This document shows, in pieces, positions 27,827 to 37,946 of a DNA stretch of 57,380 nt. Position 1 is the stretch's first letter, and each line of letters starts with the position of its first letter. Under the pieces are notes generated by a model that saw only the letters and a program-made list of their open reading frames with translations, did no database searches and was not told the origin of the DNA. The stretch comes from Cyanobacteria bacterium CG_2015-22_32_23. GTDB taxonomy: Bacteria; Cyanobacteriota; Cyanobacteriia; Cyanobacteriales; Cyanobacteriaceae. The translations under genes were made by a program, and so were the position numbers. The stretch covers positions 1-57,380 of the forward strand of contig JAACUG010000092.1 in the NCBI GenBank assembly GCA_009993045.1, given 5' to 3'.

Positions 27827-30800
27827 ATGACACAAGCACCAGAAAAACCAAAACTAAACCTTTCGCAAAATTCTTATGTAGAACAACCTTCTCTTAATAT
27901 AGAGGAAGAAAAACAGAATACCCCACAACAACTTCCAACAGTTACATGGTTTTATAACCTTTCTATACGCAAAAAACAACTCGTAGTATTATTAACGGCT
28001 CAAACTATCTCCATTGTTGCATTATTAGCAGTAGGGGTAAATCAGGTTATTCAAGGCGGTAGGGAGCAACTTATTAACCAATCCGCTTCAGAATTAGAAG
28101 CCACAAAAACTAACTACAGCATCAAAGTTAATCAGATGGGGTTCGGTTTTCGTGGTCAATCTGATAATATTGCCATCATTAACGCTGCCTTAACTAAATT
28201 TAATGGTGGTACTTTAACACCTCAACAACGAGGCATTGTTAGACAAATTCTGCAAAACGAAATTAAAGCCCGTGATATTGAATATTCTACTTTAGTGGGT
28301 AGAGATAAAAAAATTATTGTTAATAGTAATCGAGATCGCACAGGAGAATTTTTTGATCCTCAAGGTTTAGTATCTGAAGTGATTAATAATCCTGAACAAA
28401 TAAAAATCACAGAAATCTTGCCATGGGATGATTTAAAACGAGAATCACCGCCGATTTTACCGAAATTACCTAAAGGACAACCTGTCCTCATTCGTTATAC
28501 TTTTACTCCCGTATTTAATCCTGATACCCAAGAAGTGATCGGGGTTTTAGTTTCTGGAGATGTAGTCAATCAAAAATATACCATCGTTGAACAAACTGCT
28601 AAAGAATTTGGTGGGGGTTATACCGCTATTTATAAAGTGTTAGGAGATAAATTTATTGTCGCTTCTTCTTTACACGAAACTGACGACGCTACTAACGAAG
28701 CCTTAACCGATGAAAGTCTTTTAAAACAAGCAGTTAAAAATTCAGGGAAAATTGTTTCAACTCGAGCTAAAGTTCATGATGCCATTTATACCCTGACGGC
28801 TCAAACTATTAATAACTTTAACAATGAACCCATCGCTATTCTAGTGCGCGGTACATCAGAGGCAAAACTCAATGAAATTATCTCTCGTAGTTTAACTGCT
28901 CAAGGACAAACCGCTGTTATAGTATTGATTGTCAATATATTTTTAATTTTAGTTTTAGGGAAAGTCATTGCGACTCCCATTGAATCTTTACAAATTACCG
29001 CAGAAAAATTTGCCCAAGGAAATTATCGTCTTCGTTCTAATATTAGAGGAAAAGATGAAATTGGTAAATTAGCTGATACTTTTAACTATTTAGCCGAAAA
29101 TATTGAACAAACCGAATCCATTTTAACCTTAGATTCAACTAAAATCAGTCTTTTTCAAGATATTACAGGTACAACTACTCTTGATGAGAATGACGTTAAT
29201 AAAGTTTTTGATCGAGCATTACCCAAAGCTAAAGAAATTTTAGAAGTTGATCGCCTTGTGATTTACCGTTTTAAACCAGACTGGAGTGGTTATATTAGCA
29301 ACGAAGCAGGAGATTTAGATTTACCTAGTGCTTTGAATGAAAATATCAACGATCCCTGTATTCCTTCAGAATTAAGACAGGCTTATATTAACGGGCGAGT
29401 TGTACCCACAGAAAACGTTTATACCGCAGGATTTGCTCCCGAACATGAAGACTTAATGCACCGTTTGAAAATTAAATCCAATTTAGTCGTCCCTATTGTA
29501 ACTCAAGGACAATTATTTGCATTATTAATCGCCCATCATTGCCGTCGCCATCATCAATGGGAAGAAAAAGAAATTGCCTTTTTAGGTCAAATTGCCTTAC
29601 GTTTTGGGGTAATTTTAGATAGGGTAAATATCCTTAAAGAGCAAATGTCAGCGGCCACAAGGGCTGAACAACTCAAAGAAATTACCCTTTCCCTAGCCGC
29701 TAGTTTAAATCGACAACAAGTATTAGATTCCGCCGTGACAGAAATTCGTTCCGCTTTAAAATGCGATCGCACTATTGTCTATGAGTTTGATGAAAATTGG
29801 AAAGGTACTATTATTGCTGAATCTGTAGCGTTAAATTGTCCTAAAGCTATCGGTGCAACCATTGCAGATCCTTGTTTTGCTGATAGATATGTAGAAAAAT
29901 ATACACAAGGTAGAGTTCAAGCTACTCCCGATATTTATAAAGCTGGTTTAACACCATGTCATCTTAAACAATTAGAACCTTTTGCCGTTAGAGCGAATTT
30001 AGTAGCACCAATTTTGGTTAACCGTAAACTTATCGGCTTGTTAATCTGTCATCAATGTTATGATGTGCGTAACTGGGATGCCAAAGAAATTGAATTATTT
30101 AGTCAATTATCTACCCAAGTCGGTTTAAGTATTGAAAGGGTAAAACTTCTTGAGCTACAACTAAACTCCGAACAAGTGCAACGAGAAGGAAAAGAATTAC
30201 TCCAAAGACGAGCATTAGAACTATTGATGCAAGTTGATCCAGTATCTAGTGGTGATTTAACCATTCGTGCTACGGTAACAGAAGATGAAATTGGTACTAT
30301 TGCTGACTCTTATAATGCCACCATTGAAAGTTTAAGAAAAATCGTATCTCAAGTACAAATCGCCGCTTTAGAAGTAGCTCAAACCACCATTACTAACGAA
30401 AATGATGTCAAAGTTTTACAAACAGAAATTCAAGAACAAGTAACTAATATTTCTGAAGCAATTTTAACCGTTAAGCAGATGAGTCGTTCTAGTAACCTTG
30501 TAGCCGAAAATGCAGAATTAGCAGAAGAAGCCCTCCAAAAAGCTCAAGAAAGCGTGGAAACAGGCGACTCAGCCATGAATCGTACAGTAAAATCTATCAT
30601 GGAAATTCGTTCTACCGTACAACAAGCCTCTGGGCAAGTTAAAAAGTTAGGAGAAACGACTCAAAATATTTCCACCGTAGTGGGACTTATCAGCAGATTT
30701 GCCGCTCAAACTCACCTTTTAGCGTTAAAAGCCTCCATTGAAGCAGCACGAGCAGGAGAACAAGGTACTGGTTTTGCGGTAATTGCAGAAGAGGTAAGGG

Positions 30801-31186
30801 CTTTAGCAACCCAATCCGCTCAAGCAACTGGTGACATTGAAAAACTGGTTAATGAAATTTTGAACGAAACTAAAGTTGTTGTCATAGCAATGGAAGAAGG
30901 TAGCGAACAAGTAATTGAGGGTAGTAAATTAGTGGAAGAAACTCGTCAAAGTTTAAACCAAATTGCGGCAGCTACTACTCAAATTAATGAATTAGTAGAA
31001 GCCATTGCTGCTGCTGCTTTTGAGCAATCAGAAAATTCTCAAGAAGTAACGGTTAAAATGGCAGATGTAGCTAAAATTGCTGAAAAAACTACCGCCTCCG
31101 TAGCACAATTATCTGATTCTTTTGTCGAATTACAACAAGTAGCTCGTACTTTAGAATCTAACGTTGCTCAGTTTAAAGTAAGTTAA
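27827..31186 (+). CDS. Chemoreceptor with one cyanobacteriochrome-type GAF and one non-chromophore GAF (PixJ-like paralogue)
   Basis: An 1119-residue paralogue of the preceding gene. TM1 is near residues 46-66, followed by an extracytoplasmic sensor region, TM2 near 360-382, HAMP, GAF1, GAF2, a HAMP-like unit nearly identical to that of its neighbour, and a chemotaxis signalling domain. GAF1 reads DPCI (Cys511), and the chromophore Cys position is Glu539-His540, so it should not bind bilin. GAF2 has DPCF (Cys683) and Cys711-His712, the complete DXCF set. The signalling tip is altered: [10 protein letters not shown] and GEQGTGFAV, where QTNLLALNA and GRGFAV are usual. It probably arose by duplication with its neighbour. 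Confidence 0.84.
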   Translation: MTQAPEKPKLNLSQNSYVEQPSLNIEEEKQNTPQQLPTVTWFYNLSIRKKQLVVLLTAQTISIVALLAVGVNQVIQGGREQLINQSASELEATKTNYSIKVNQMGFGFRGQSDNIAIINAALTKFNGGTLTPQQRGIVRQILQNEIKARDIEYSTLVGRDKKIIVNSNRDRTGEFFDPQGLVSEVINNPEQIKITEILPWDDLKRESPPILPKLPKGQPVLIRYTFTPVFNPDTQEVIGVLVSGDVVNQKYTIVEQTAKEFGGGYTAIYKVLGDKFIVASSLHETDDATNEALTDESLLKQAVKNSGKIVSTRAKVHDAIYTLTAQTINNFNNEPIAILVRGTSEAKLNEIISRSLTAQGQTAVIVLIVNIFLILVLGKVIATPIESLQITAEKFAQGNYRLRSNIRGKDEIGKLADTFNYLAENIEQTESILTLDSTKISLFQDITGTTTLDENDVNKVFDRALPKAKEILEVDRLVIYRFKPDWSGYISNEAGDLDLPSALNENINDPCIPSELRQAYINGRVVPTENVYTAGFAPEHEDLMHRLKIKSNLVVPIVTQGQLFALLIAHHCRRHHQWEEKEIAFLGQIALRFGVILDRVNILKEQMSAATRAEQLKEITLSLAASLNRQQVLDSAVTEIRSALKCDRTIVYEFDENWKGTIIAESVALNCPKAIGATIADPCFADRYVEKYTQGRVQATPDIYKAGLTPCHLKQLEPFAVRANLVAPILVNRKLIGLLICHQCYDVRNWDAKEIELFSQLSTQVGLSIERVKLLELQLNSEQVQREGKELLQRRALELLMQVDPVSSGDLTIRATVTEDEIGTIADSYNATIESLRKIVSQVQIAALEVAQTTITNENDVKVLQTEIQEQVTNISEAILTVKQMSRSSNLVAENAELAEEALQKAQESVETGDSAMNRTVKSIMEIRSTVQQASGQVKKLGETTQNISTVVGLISRFAAQTHLLALKASIEAARAGEQGTGFAVIAEEVRALATQSAQATGDIEKLVNEILNETKVVVIAMEEGSEQVIEGSKLVEETRQSLNQIAAATTQINELVEAIAAAAFEQSENSQEVTVKMADVAKIAEKTTASVAQLSDSFVELQQVARTLESNVAQFKVS

Positions 31187-31192
31187 TCTTTT

Positions 31193-31216
31193 AAGCCTCA
31201 ACCTTGGGGCTTTTAA
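31193..31216 (+). terminator. Rho-independent terminator after the second chemoreceptor gene
   Basis: The stem AAGCCTC / GGGGCTT around a 6-base loop is followed by TTTT and lies just after the stop codon at 31186. Confidence 0.75.
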
Positions 31217-31288
31217 CAGTTAACAAAAAGTTACTTAAATCTTCTTAAACTTACTCATTTATTAAGCTATACTCTAGTAATGAGTAAA

Positions 31289-32233
31289 TTATCTATTTCT
31301 GAAGCCGCTTTTAATTTCATATCCTATAACTTTCTGAGGTTCGAGTGAACTCTCAAAATCTTTAAAAATCAACGAACAAAATTGTATATATTTTCTAATC
31401 CATTCTTGATAAAATTTCAACTGAGAATAATTAATTGTTTTTGTTGAATTTTCTTCAACAGTAATTAATCCTTGACTATTAATTTTAAATACATTAAGAT
31501 AATGATTATTAAAAGGACGAAAAAGTTCAATGTACTTCGTAGAAATAGTATTACCTAAATAATGACTAGCAATTTTCACGACATAATTGAAACTGTCTAA
31601 AATTTCCATTATTGTTATCTCTAAACTTTTTTTCATTCCCCATTCTTCAGGGTGAAAATTAAGATCAAATAAAGTCTGAATATCATACTCAGCATCTTTG
31701 AAAGACGTTTTGTTTAATGTAGTTGCCACAAGAGATGCCGAGCATAAAGTTGCTTCATCTAAAATAGTTTCCGTTAAATTACTCCTTGTTAAACATGCAT
31801 TAGTTAAATTAGCTTTTTTCAAATTAGCATAACTTAAATCGCTTTGATTAAAAGAAGTTCCTATTAAATTAGCATTGCTTAAATTAGCCTTGATTAAATT
31901 TGTATTAGTTAAATGTCCGTGAGAAAGATTACTTTTTTTAAAATTAGCTTTTTTACAGTTAGAATTACTAAGATTTGCACTAGTTAAATCTGCTAAATCA
32001 AAGATTACCCCAGTTAAATTACATCCTTTTAAATGAGCTCCCTTTAGTTTACATTTGCTCAAATTACTTTCTCTTAAATCTACATTTATCATAGTGACAC
32101 AACTTAAATCAGATCCTGATAAATCTAAATTTGTGAGGATTGCGCCTTTTAGATTAACATGAGCTAAATTAGCATGTAAAAAACTTCTTTGCCCTGAAGT
32201 ATATTCTTTTAATATATTAAGACTTTTTTTCAT
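31289..32233 (-). CDS. Pentapeptide-repeat protein with a C-terminal cyanobacterial domain
   Basis: Residues 1-18 form the same cap as in the other pentapeptide protein (ILKEYTSGQRSF). About 30 pentapeptides follow to residue 175. A linker (DIQTLFDLNFHPEEWG) leads to a domain of about 110 residues with the pattern VKIASHYLGN, SRP-like LFRPFNN and EWIRKYIQFCSLIFKDF. I recognise this last part as a cyanobacterial domain of unknown function that elsewhere occurs alone. No signal peptide. The function is unknown; the domain may be the effector part and the beta-helix a scaffold. Confidence 0.82.
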   Translation of the reverse strand: MKKSLNILKEYTSGQRSFLHANLAHVNLKGAILTNLDLSGSDLSCVTMINVDLRESNLSKCKLKGAHLKGCNLTGVIFDLADLTSANLSNSNCKKANFKKSNLSHGHLTNTNLIKANLSNANLIGTSFNQSDLSYANLKKANLTNACLTRSNLTETILDEATLCSASLVATTLNKTSFKDAEYDIQTLFDLNFHPEEWGMKKSLEITIMEILDSFNYVVKIASHYLGNTISTKYIELFRPFNNHYLNVFKINSQGLITVEENSTKTINYSQLKFYQEWIRKYIQFCSLIFKDFESSLEPQKVIGYEIKSGFRNR

Positions 32234-32329
32234 GATTTTTACCTTCTCAGCTTAACTACCACAAAATTAACACAATTTTCTCAACATATCAACATATATG
32301 TATTGTCTAATACACATAAGGAATAAAAT

Positions 32330-32482
32330 ATAATTGTTACCTATGACAACGAAATTGATGCAATTTACTTCAAACTATCTGATCATAAAATTAATAGTAC
32401 CGAACCCGAAACTGATAGAATTATTATTGATTACGATAAAGATAATAATAAAGATTGGTGTTCCAAAAATGAAGGACATTGA
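32330..32482 (+). pseudogene. Decayed DUF2283-type gene
   Basis: The frame reads IVTYDNEIDAIYFKLSDHK followed by TDRIIIDYDKDNN, which matches the DUF2283 pattern YDxExDALYIxLxD...GIxIDYDxxGN. At the place of the start codon there is ATA (32330), preceded by AAGGAATAAA as a would-be ribosome site. The usual C-terminus (VVGIEI-like) is replaced by an unrelated short tail ending at 32482. Loss of both the start codon and the C-terminal part suggests a dying gene. It lies in the 350-base gap 32234-32583, which otherwise shows nothing. DUF2283 genes often accompany toxin-like DUF4258 genes; none is seen here. Confidence 0.65.
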
Positions 32483-32583
32483 GTAAAAAAAACAGAAAAT
32501 GCAGCTAACAAGGCATCTTTTATTTAATATATTTGTTCCTGTTCTCTTGTCGAGAAGCTCATTTCTCCTATAACCTCCCCTAA

Positions 32584-33735
32584 TTAGATAACTGTGAGTT
32601 TATCACCATACCACATAGATTCTATTTCTTCGATGATTAATTTGCCTGTTTGATAGGTTTTTTCTGGACTATTTTCCGTTAATAATACCGTTACATGACC
32701 AAGTTTTCTACCTATACGAGATTCAGATTTCCCATACCAATGAACAAATGTACCTAAATTTTCAATGTGTTGTCGTTTCTCCAGATAATCAGAATTTGCC
32801 GATTCATAGCCTAGTAAGTTAATCATGACGGCGCCAGAAGTTTTTAAGTCGATATTCCCCAAAGGTTTTCCCGTGACTGCCTGTAACTGTAAAGCAAATT
32901 GAGAGGTATTACAAGCATCAATAGTATAGTGTCCTGAATTATGGGTGCGAGGTGCAGTTTCGTTAACTAGAATTTCCCCATTTTTCGTTAAAAATAATTC
33001 AATGGCTAACACTCCCACATAATCTAAGGCAATCAATAGTTTTTCTGTTATATACTCAATTTCCTTAATTTTATCCGCACTTAACAAAGCTGGGGCGATT
33101 ACCCAACGGCAAACTTGATGATGTTGATAAGTTTCCACCACAGGATAAATTTTAATTTCACCTTTAACACTACGAGCGGCGACAATAGCTAATTCTCGTT
33201 CAAAAGGGATAAATTCTTCTATTAATAAGGGAATATCCTCAAATTTAGGCAAAATATCGGTTAATTCTCCTTGAGAATGAATGATAATCGTACCTTGTCC
33301 ATCATAACCATGACGACGAGCTTTTAACACCAAAGGAAAAGAAAAAGAATCAAAATCTGAAATAGAGTTATACTCCCGAAAATGAGGCACGGAAAAATTA
33401 TTATTTCTCAAAAAACATCTTTGCTCATATTTATCTAATAACGGCGATAAACTAGAAAGACGAGGATAAAAACAAACTCCTTCATCCGCTAATTTTTGTA
33501 ACTCATCTAAATTAACAAATTCATTTTCAAAGGTAATAATATCAGAATGTTTAGCTAATTTTGCTGTAGCCATAAAATCATTGATAGGAGCAAAAATTAC
33601 TTTTGTAGCTAAATTAACGGCAGAATCAGAAGGGCTAGGAGTTTGTACTAAAATATCAATATCTTCTGAGGGTGCTACTTGTGCCATCATCCAAGCCAAT
33701 TGCCCTCCGCCTATCACTCCTATTTTTTTTCTCAT
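32584..33735 (-). CDS. purK: N5-carboxyaminoimidazole ribonucleotide synthase
   Basis: A 383-residue ATP-grasp enzyme of purine synthesis that carboxylates aminoimidazole ribonucleotide with ATP and bicarbonate. The N-terminal fold is IGVIGGGQLAWMM. The ATP-grasp core is seen in LKARRHGYDGQGT and LIEEFIPFERELAIVAAR, and the conserved active-site block is in NETAPRTHNSGHYTIDAC. Length is normal. No purE is adjacent. A hairpin between it and the upstream SLH gene suggests separate transcription. Confidence 0.93.
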   Translation of the reverse strand: MRKKIGVIGGGQLAWMMAQVAPSEDIDILVQTPSPSDSAVNLATKVIFAPINDFMATAKLAKHSDIITFENEFVNLDELQKLADEGVCFYPRLSSLSPLLDKYEQRCFLRNNNFSVPHFREYNSISDFDSFSFPLVLKARRHGYDGQGTIIIHSQGELTDILPKFEDIPLLIEEFIPFERELAIVAARSVKGEIKIYPVVETYQHHQVCRWVIAPALLSADKIKEIEYITEKLLIALDYVGVLAIELFLTKNGEILVNETAPRTHNSGHYTIDACNTSQFALQLQAVTGKPLGNIDLKTSGAVMINLLGYESANSDYLEKRQHIENLGTFVHWYGKSESRIGRKLGHVTVLLTENSPEKTYQTGKLIIEEIESMWYGDKLTVI

Positions 33736-33841
33736 TCTTTCACTGTATCTTCTGTGACTATTTCAGTGGTTATCTTAGCAGATTCTGGAGTTTTTTGTAG
33801 ATTTAATTTAATTTTCCATAAAATATTTTAAAAAACAAAAT

Positions 33842-33880
33842 TTTACTCTAAAGTAAAAACAAATTTAACCTTAGAGTAAA
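33842..33880 (-). terminator. Probable terminator of the SLH-protein gene
   Basis: A 10-base inverted repeat, TTTACTCTAA / TTAGAGTAAA, with a 19-base loop, is followed on the minus strand by ATTTTGTTTTTT. It lies between the stop of the SLH gene and the start of purK. Confidence 0.6.
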
Positions 33881-33928
33881 CTTAATTTAAACGAATAATA
33901 TGATCTTTTTATTTAATCTCATTAACCA

Positions 33929-35173
33929 TTAATTAATCACAAAGTCTTTATCTAAAATTACATTAAAATTAGAGTTAGGTTGGACTACTAATAAATCTAC
34001 TTTATTTAATCCTAAAAATTGAGGAATTAAAGTGGCTAATAATCCCGCACCCGTACCAATTAATAACTCTTCCGTGGCGATCGCCTTATCTCCTGTCACC
34101 GCAGAAATAGCCGCCGCCGCCGCAGTACCCAAAGCAGCATTTTTCAAAAGATTATTAAAATTAGTACTTTTAGAAATAGTTTCAGTTTTAGTAATAACTT
34201 GAGAAGAAGCACTAATATTATAAGTTTTACCCTTAGCTACTTGGACTTTTTGAGCAAAAAATCTTGTACCCTTACCAGAGGGACGCAATTCTCCTATAAT
34301 TTTACTATTCCGAGGAATTATCACTACACCATTATTAGCGACATCACTAGCAACTATTAAAGTCAAAGGTACAGTTTCATCTTTAGTTAATAAGATCTTT
34401 TGTTCTTCATATTTAACAGGAATATTAGTGCCATCAGCCAGACGAGATTTATTAACAGTAGGAGTTAAACCGACAATATAATTAGAATTAATAGCCTGTA
34501 ATTGTCCTTGAGAAACTAAAGCCTGATAAATAAAAGCGGCAACTTCTGCACGGGTAGCATTATTAACAGGATTTAATTGTTGTAAAGTAGGGTGATTAAC
34601 CACCAGTTTATTTTCTGTGGCAGCAGCTACGGGTAAACGAGCAAAATTAGAAATATTATTAGCATCGTTATAGAAGTTGAGAATACTATTAACATCCTGA
34701 TTAGAGCGATAATTTAACCCATTAGCTAAGGATACCAGAACTTGCTCCCTAGGAATATTTTGTTCAGGACGGAAAATTTGTCCGGGATAACCCGAAAGAA
34801 ATCCCATAGCGTAAGCATTATTAATAGCATTATTTGCCCAATAATTAGTTGATACATCAGAAAATTTAAGGGGAGATCTTACTTGATTTTTTCTGATCGC
34901 TTTTTGTAGCATAGCCGCAAACTGAGCTCTTGTAACGGGTGCGTCAGGTTTGAATGTTCCGTCAGGGAAACCAGCTATAACCCCTTCTCTTACTAAAGGA
35001 TTAATAAATTGTGCTGCCCAATAATTAGAAGAAACATCCTGAAATTGGGAATTTTGTGCCATTACAGCAACAGGATTGAATAAAGATGTAGCGAAAGGAA
35101 GACTTGTACTTACTCCCAAGGTAACAGTAAGAAGTAAAGCAGTCGTGGTTTTTGATTTATTTATTTTATTCAT
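33929..35173 (-). CDS. Exported S-layer-homology (SLH) domain protein
   Basis: A 414-residue protein with a signal peptide (basic start NKINKSKTT, hydrophobic core to about residue 39, AVMAQ). Three SLH units follow: FQDVSSNYWA...GFPDGTF...TRAQFA, FSDVSTNYWA...GYPGQIF...REQVL, and a weaker third ending TRAEVAAFIYQAL. SLH units anchor proteins to the cell wall. The C-terminal half has a beta-rich section (VPLTLIVASD, GVVIIPRNSKIIGELRP) and a Gly/Ala-rich stretch (NAALGTAAAAAISAVTG) that could be membrane-active. Similar cyanobacterial proteins have no assigned function. The gene is single, with 228 AT-rich bases after the S4 gene upstream. Confidence 0.85.
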   Translation of the reverse strand: MNKINKSKTTTALLLTVTLGVSTSLPFATSLFNPVAVMAQNSQFQDVSSNYWAAQFINPLVREGVIAGFPDGTFKPDAPVTRAQFAAMLQKAIRKNQVRSPLKFSDVSTNYWANNAINNAYAMGFLSGYPGQIFRPEQNIPREQVLVSLANGLNYRSNQDVNSILNFYNDANNISNFARLPVAAATENKLVVNHPTLQQLNPVNNATRAEVAAFIYQALVSQGQLQAINSNYIVGLTPTVNKSRLADGTNIPVKYEEQKILLTKDETVPLTLIVASDVANNGVVIIPRNSKIIGELRPSGKGTRFFAQKVQVAKGKTYNISASSQVITKTETISKSTNFNNLLKNAALGTAAAAAISAVTGDKAIATEELLIGTGAGLLATLIPQFLGLNKVDLLVVQPNSNFNVILDKDFVIN

Positions 35174-35358
35174 AGTAATACCTTAACATAAACATTTATT
35201 TTCAAGACCATATTTAGACCAAATAAGTTCCTAGAAGAAAATCAAAAGGTTTACTTAATAATCTTAATTAGTCTCTTTATTTTTTACTTAATTTTGTTTA
35301 GTTAAAAGTATTAAAAATTATTTTTTGACTTATGTTTTAGATTTGAGGATATTTTCTA

Positions 35359-35390
35359 TTCCAGACCCACTGTAAAATTATGATCTGGAA
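35359..35390 (-). terminator. Hairpin downstream of rpsD
   Basis: A 7-base inverted repeat, TTCCAGA / TCTGGAA, with an 18-base loop lies 11 bases past the rpsD stop. There is no clear T-run on the minus strand, so it may be a weak terminator or a transcript-end stabiliser. Confidence 0.4.
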
Positions 35391-35401
35391 CAGATAATAT
35401 A

Positions 35402-36010
35402 TTATGCTTTGCGAGAGTAGAACTCAATAATAAGTAATTCGTTGATATTTAAAGCAACCCATTCTCTTTCAATAACACCGTTAACTTTACCTACGAGGTT
35501 ATCTTTATCATATTCTAAATGACTGGGAAGGTTAGCCAAACCGGGGTTAAGTAGATTATTTTTAACAATATTAACAGAACGATCTCTCTTTCTAACGCTG
35601 ACAACATCACCAGGGCGACACTGATAACTAGCAATATCAACTACTTGATCATTAACCATAATATGACCATGATTCACCAATTGACGAGCACCCGGAATAG
35701 TAGGGGCCATGCCAAGACGAAAAACAGTATTATCAAGACGCATTTCTAATAATTGTAATAATACTTGACCAGTAGATCCGCCTACTCGACGAGCTTTTTT
35801 TACATAACGAATTAATTGAGTTTCACTCAAGCCATAGTTGTAACGAAGTTTTTGTTTTTCTTCGAGACGAACGGCATATTCAGAGCGTTTACGGCGATTT
35901 TGTCCGTGTTGTCCGGGTGGATATTGACGACGAGCATTTTTACGAGTTAAGCCGGGTAAATCTCCCAAACGACGCACTACCCTCAAACGAGGTCCTGTAT
36001 ATCGGGACAT
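35402..36010 (-). CDS. rpsD: 30S ribosomal protein S4
   Basis: A 202-residue primary 16S rRNA-binding protein needed early in small-subunit assembly. The N-terminus [20 protein letters not shown], the basic [15 protein letters not shown] and the S4 RNA-binding domain ([28 protein letters not shown]) are characteristic. This form lacks the N-terminal zinc cysteines, as in cyanobacteria and plastids. It stands alone, as is common in cyanobacteria, not in the S13-S11-alpha operon. The 268 bases towards folD hold no clear motif. Confidence 0.97.
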   Translation of the reverse strand: MSRYTGPRLRVVRRLGDLPGLTRKNARRQYPPGQHGQNRRKRSEYAVRLEEKQKLRYNYGLSETQLIRYVKKARRVGGSTGQVLLQLLEMRLDNTVFRLGMAPTIPGARQLVNHGHIMVNDQVVDIASYQCRPGDVVSVRKRDRSVNIVKNNLLNPGLANLPSHLEYDKDNLVGKVNGVIEREWVALNINELLIIEFYSRKA

Positions 36011-36278
36011 ACTTACTAATTTCTCCTTAGATATTTTTTATATTTAGACCCAAACATACTATCATATATCAAAAATTGCAAATCGGAAATAGGTCAACAA
36101 CTAAAATTACCTCAGTGAAGTATAAAATTTTGTTGAGGGAAGAAGATAGGATTAATAAAATAGGAGATTTTACTCATAATTGATTTAAACATTAGTTAAA
36201 TTGATTTTCAAGGATTATTTACTAAAGTTAATTTTTGAGAGGTTGATCAAATTTGGAAAAGCCACTACTGTTAAACCT

Positions 36279-37145
36279 TTATTTTTGATCAAGAATATAA
36301 CTATCGTAAGTATTTTGTAATAAGATAGCTATAGTCATTGGACCTACTCCACCCGGTACTGGAGTAATATAACTAGCGATTTCTTTAACTTCATTAAAAG
36401 CCACATCTCCCACTAACCTTCCTTTTCCGTCAGGAGTTTCTAAGCGATTAATGCCTACGTCAATAACTACGGCGTTAGGTTTTACCATATCCGCAGTTAT
36501 CATTTCAGGTTTTCCCACCGCCGCAATTAAAATATCTGCTTCTTTAGTTACTTCGGGTAAATTAAGAGTTTTAGAATGAGCAATAGTCACGGTGGCATTT
36601 TTTTCGAGTAACATTAAGGCAAGAGGTTTCCCTACTAAAATACTTCTACCGACAACGACAACTTTTTTCCCTACTAAATCAATGTTATATTCTGTCAAAA
36701 TTTCCATAACACCAGCAGGAGTACAACTTCTTAAGCCTTTTTCCCCTCTAACTAATTTGCCTAAGTTAATAGGGTGAAGTCCATCAACATCTTTTTCAGG
36801 GGCGATAGTATGTAATAATGCCACAGAATCGAAGTGATCAGGTAAAGGTAATTGTACTAAAATTCCATCTACAGAAGTATCATTATTTAATTCCTCGATG
36901 ACGGCTTCTAATTCTTCTTGAGTAATATCCGAGGGAAAATGTTTGCCAAAGGATTTCATCCCAATTTTTTGACAAGATTTTTCTTTATTTCTGACATAAA
37001 CCGCACTAGCAGGATTATCTCCTATCATTAACACCGCTAATCCGGGAGGGCGTTTTTTTTCTGCTATTTTTTCTTGAATAGCTATTTGTAAACGAGATTG
37101 AATTTTTTTTGCTAAATTTTTACCGTCTAAAATCTTAGCGACCAT
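36279..37145 (-). CDS. folD: Methylenetetrahydrofolate dehydrogenase / methenyltetrahydrofolate cyclohydrolase
   Basis: A 288-residue bifunctional enzyme of one-carbon metabolism that interconverts 5,10-methylene- and 10-formyl-tetrahydrofolate. The active-site block is [14 protein letters not shown] with its catalytic Tyr and Lys. The NADP-site block is [13 protein letters not shown], and the C-terminal [12 protein letters not shown] is diagnostic. All key residues are present and length is normal. Formaldehyde handling by the frmA product and one-carbon folate pools are metabolically related, but the genes are distant here. Confidence 0.96.
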   Translation of the reverse strand: MVAKILDGKNLAKKIQSRLQIAIQEKIAEKKRPPGLAVLMIGDNPASAVYVRNKEKSCQKIGMKSFGKHFPSDITQEELEAVIEELNNDTSVDGILVQLPLPDHFDSVALLHTIAPEKDVDGLHPINLGKLVRGEKGLRSCTPAGVMEILTEYNIDLVGKKVVVVGRSILVGKPLALMLLEKNATVTIAHSKTLNLPEVTKEADILIAAVGKPEMITADMVKPNAVVIDVGINRLETPDGKGRLVGDVAFNEVKEIASYITPVPGGVGPMTIAILLQNTYDSYILDQK

Positions 37146-37239
37146 GTTATTATTAGTTATTAAAAATCAAATTTAACATATACTTCAAACGATTATAAAA
37201 GCAAGTAGTGGCAAAATATCGTTTATTTAATTAATTTTT

Positions 37240-37694
37240 ATGAAGTTATCAGCTAAATCTCTCAGTTTACTTTCACTATCTTTTTTTTTTGGGGAATCAT
37301 TGGTTGTACCAATTTAATTAATTTTGGTTTAGCCTCCCCTGACACCACTAAAATTGAAGAAATCAAAAATCATCCAGATTTAAAAACAACCATTAAAGTA
37401 AAAGGAACAATCAAAAAAATTATTCCCTTACTAGGGCGTAAAGCCTATGAAATAAGTGATCAAACAGGTTCAGTATGGGTTATAACTGAGCAGAAAATTC
37501 CTGCTGTTGGTGAAGTTGTTTCTATAGAAGGTATTTTGAAATATCAAGATATTCTCATTGATGGGGAAAATCTGAAGGAGTTTTATCTTCAACAGGTAGA
37601 AAACCCTCAAAACAATAATTCTCATCAAGATTCTAAGCTAGAAGAAGAACAAATACTCGACTCAACTCCTGAGAAAGAAGAAAATAAGTTATAA
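37240..37694 (+). pseudogene. OB-fold lipoprotein gene, frameshifted in a T10 run
   Basis: An ATG at 37240 opens MKLSAKSLSLLSLSFFF, a lipoprotein-type signal. The frame then breaks at ten T residues (37281-37290) and stops at 37315. If one more T were present, translation would continue as WGIIGC (lipobox with the acylated Cys) and then an OB-fold-like domain: VKGTIKKIIPLLGRKAYEIS, DQTGSVWVITEQKIPAVGE, VSIEGILKYQDI. It would end after a Glu-rich tail at the TAA 37692-37694. The intact form would be a lipoprotein of about 150 residues. No start codon with a ribosome site opens the second frame by itself. Sequencing error, true mutation, phase variation or slippage remain possible. Confidence 0.75.
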
Positions 37695-37946
37695 CACAGA
37701 AGAAAATCCCTAGAAAAAAGGAAGAACTTTAATGAGTATTCCCTATAGAATATTTAATACCCTATACCTGATTCGTAATTTCTAATCACTTTTGCCAAAA
37801 AATTATCATAATAGTAGATATTGATTAATAGGATTATAAAAATAATCTACTCCTATTAAATAGTAAACTATTAAATTTAAGATTTTAAATCTAATTAACA
37901 TTTACCAAAAACAGTTATAATATAGTACAATTAAGGCAATTTGTGG

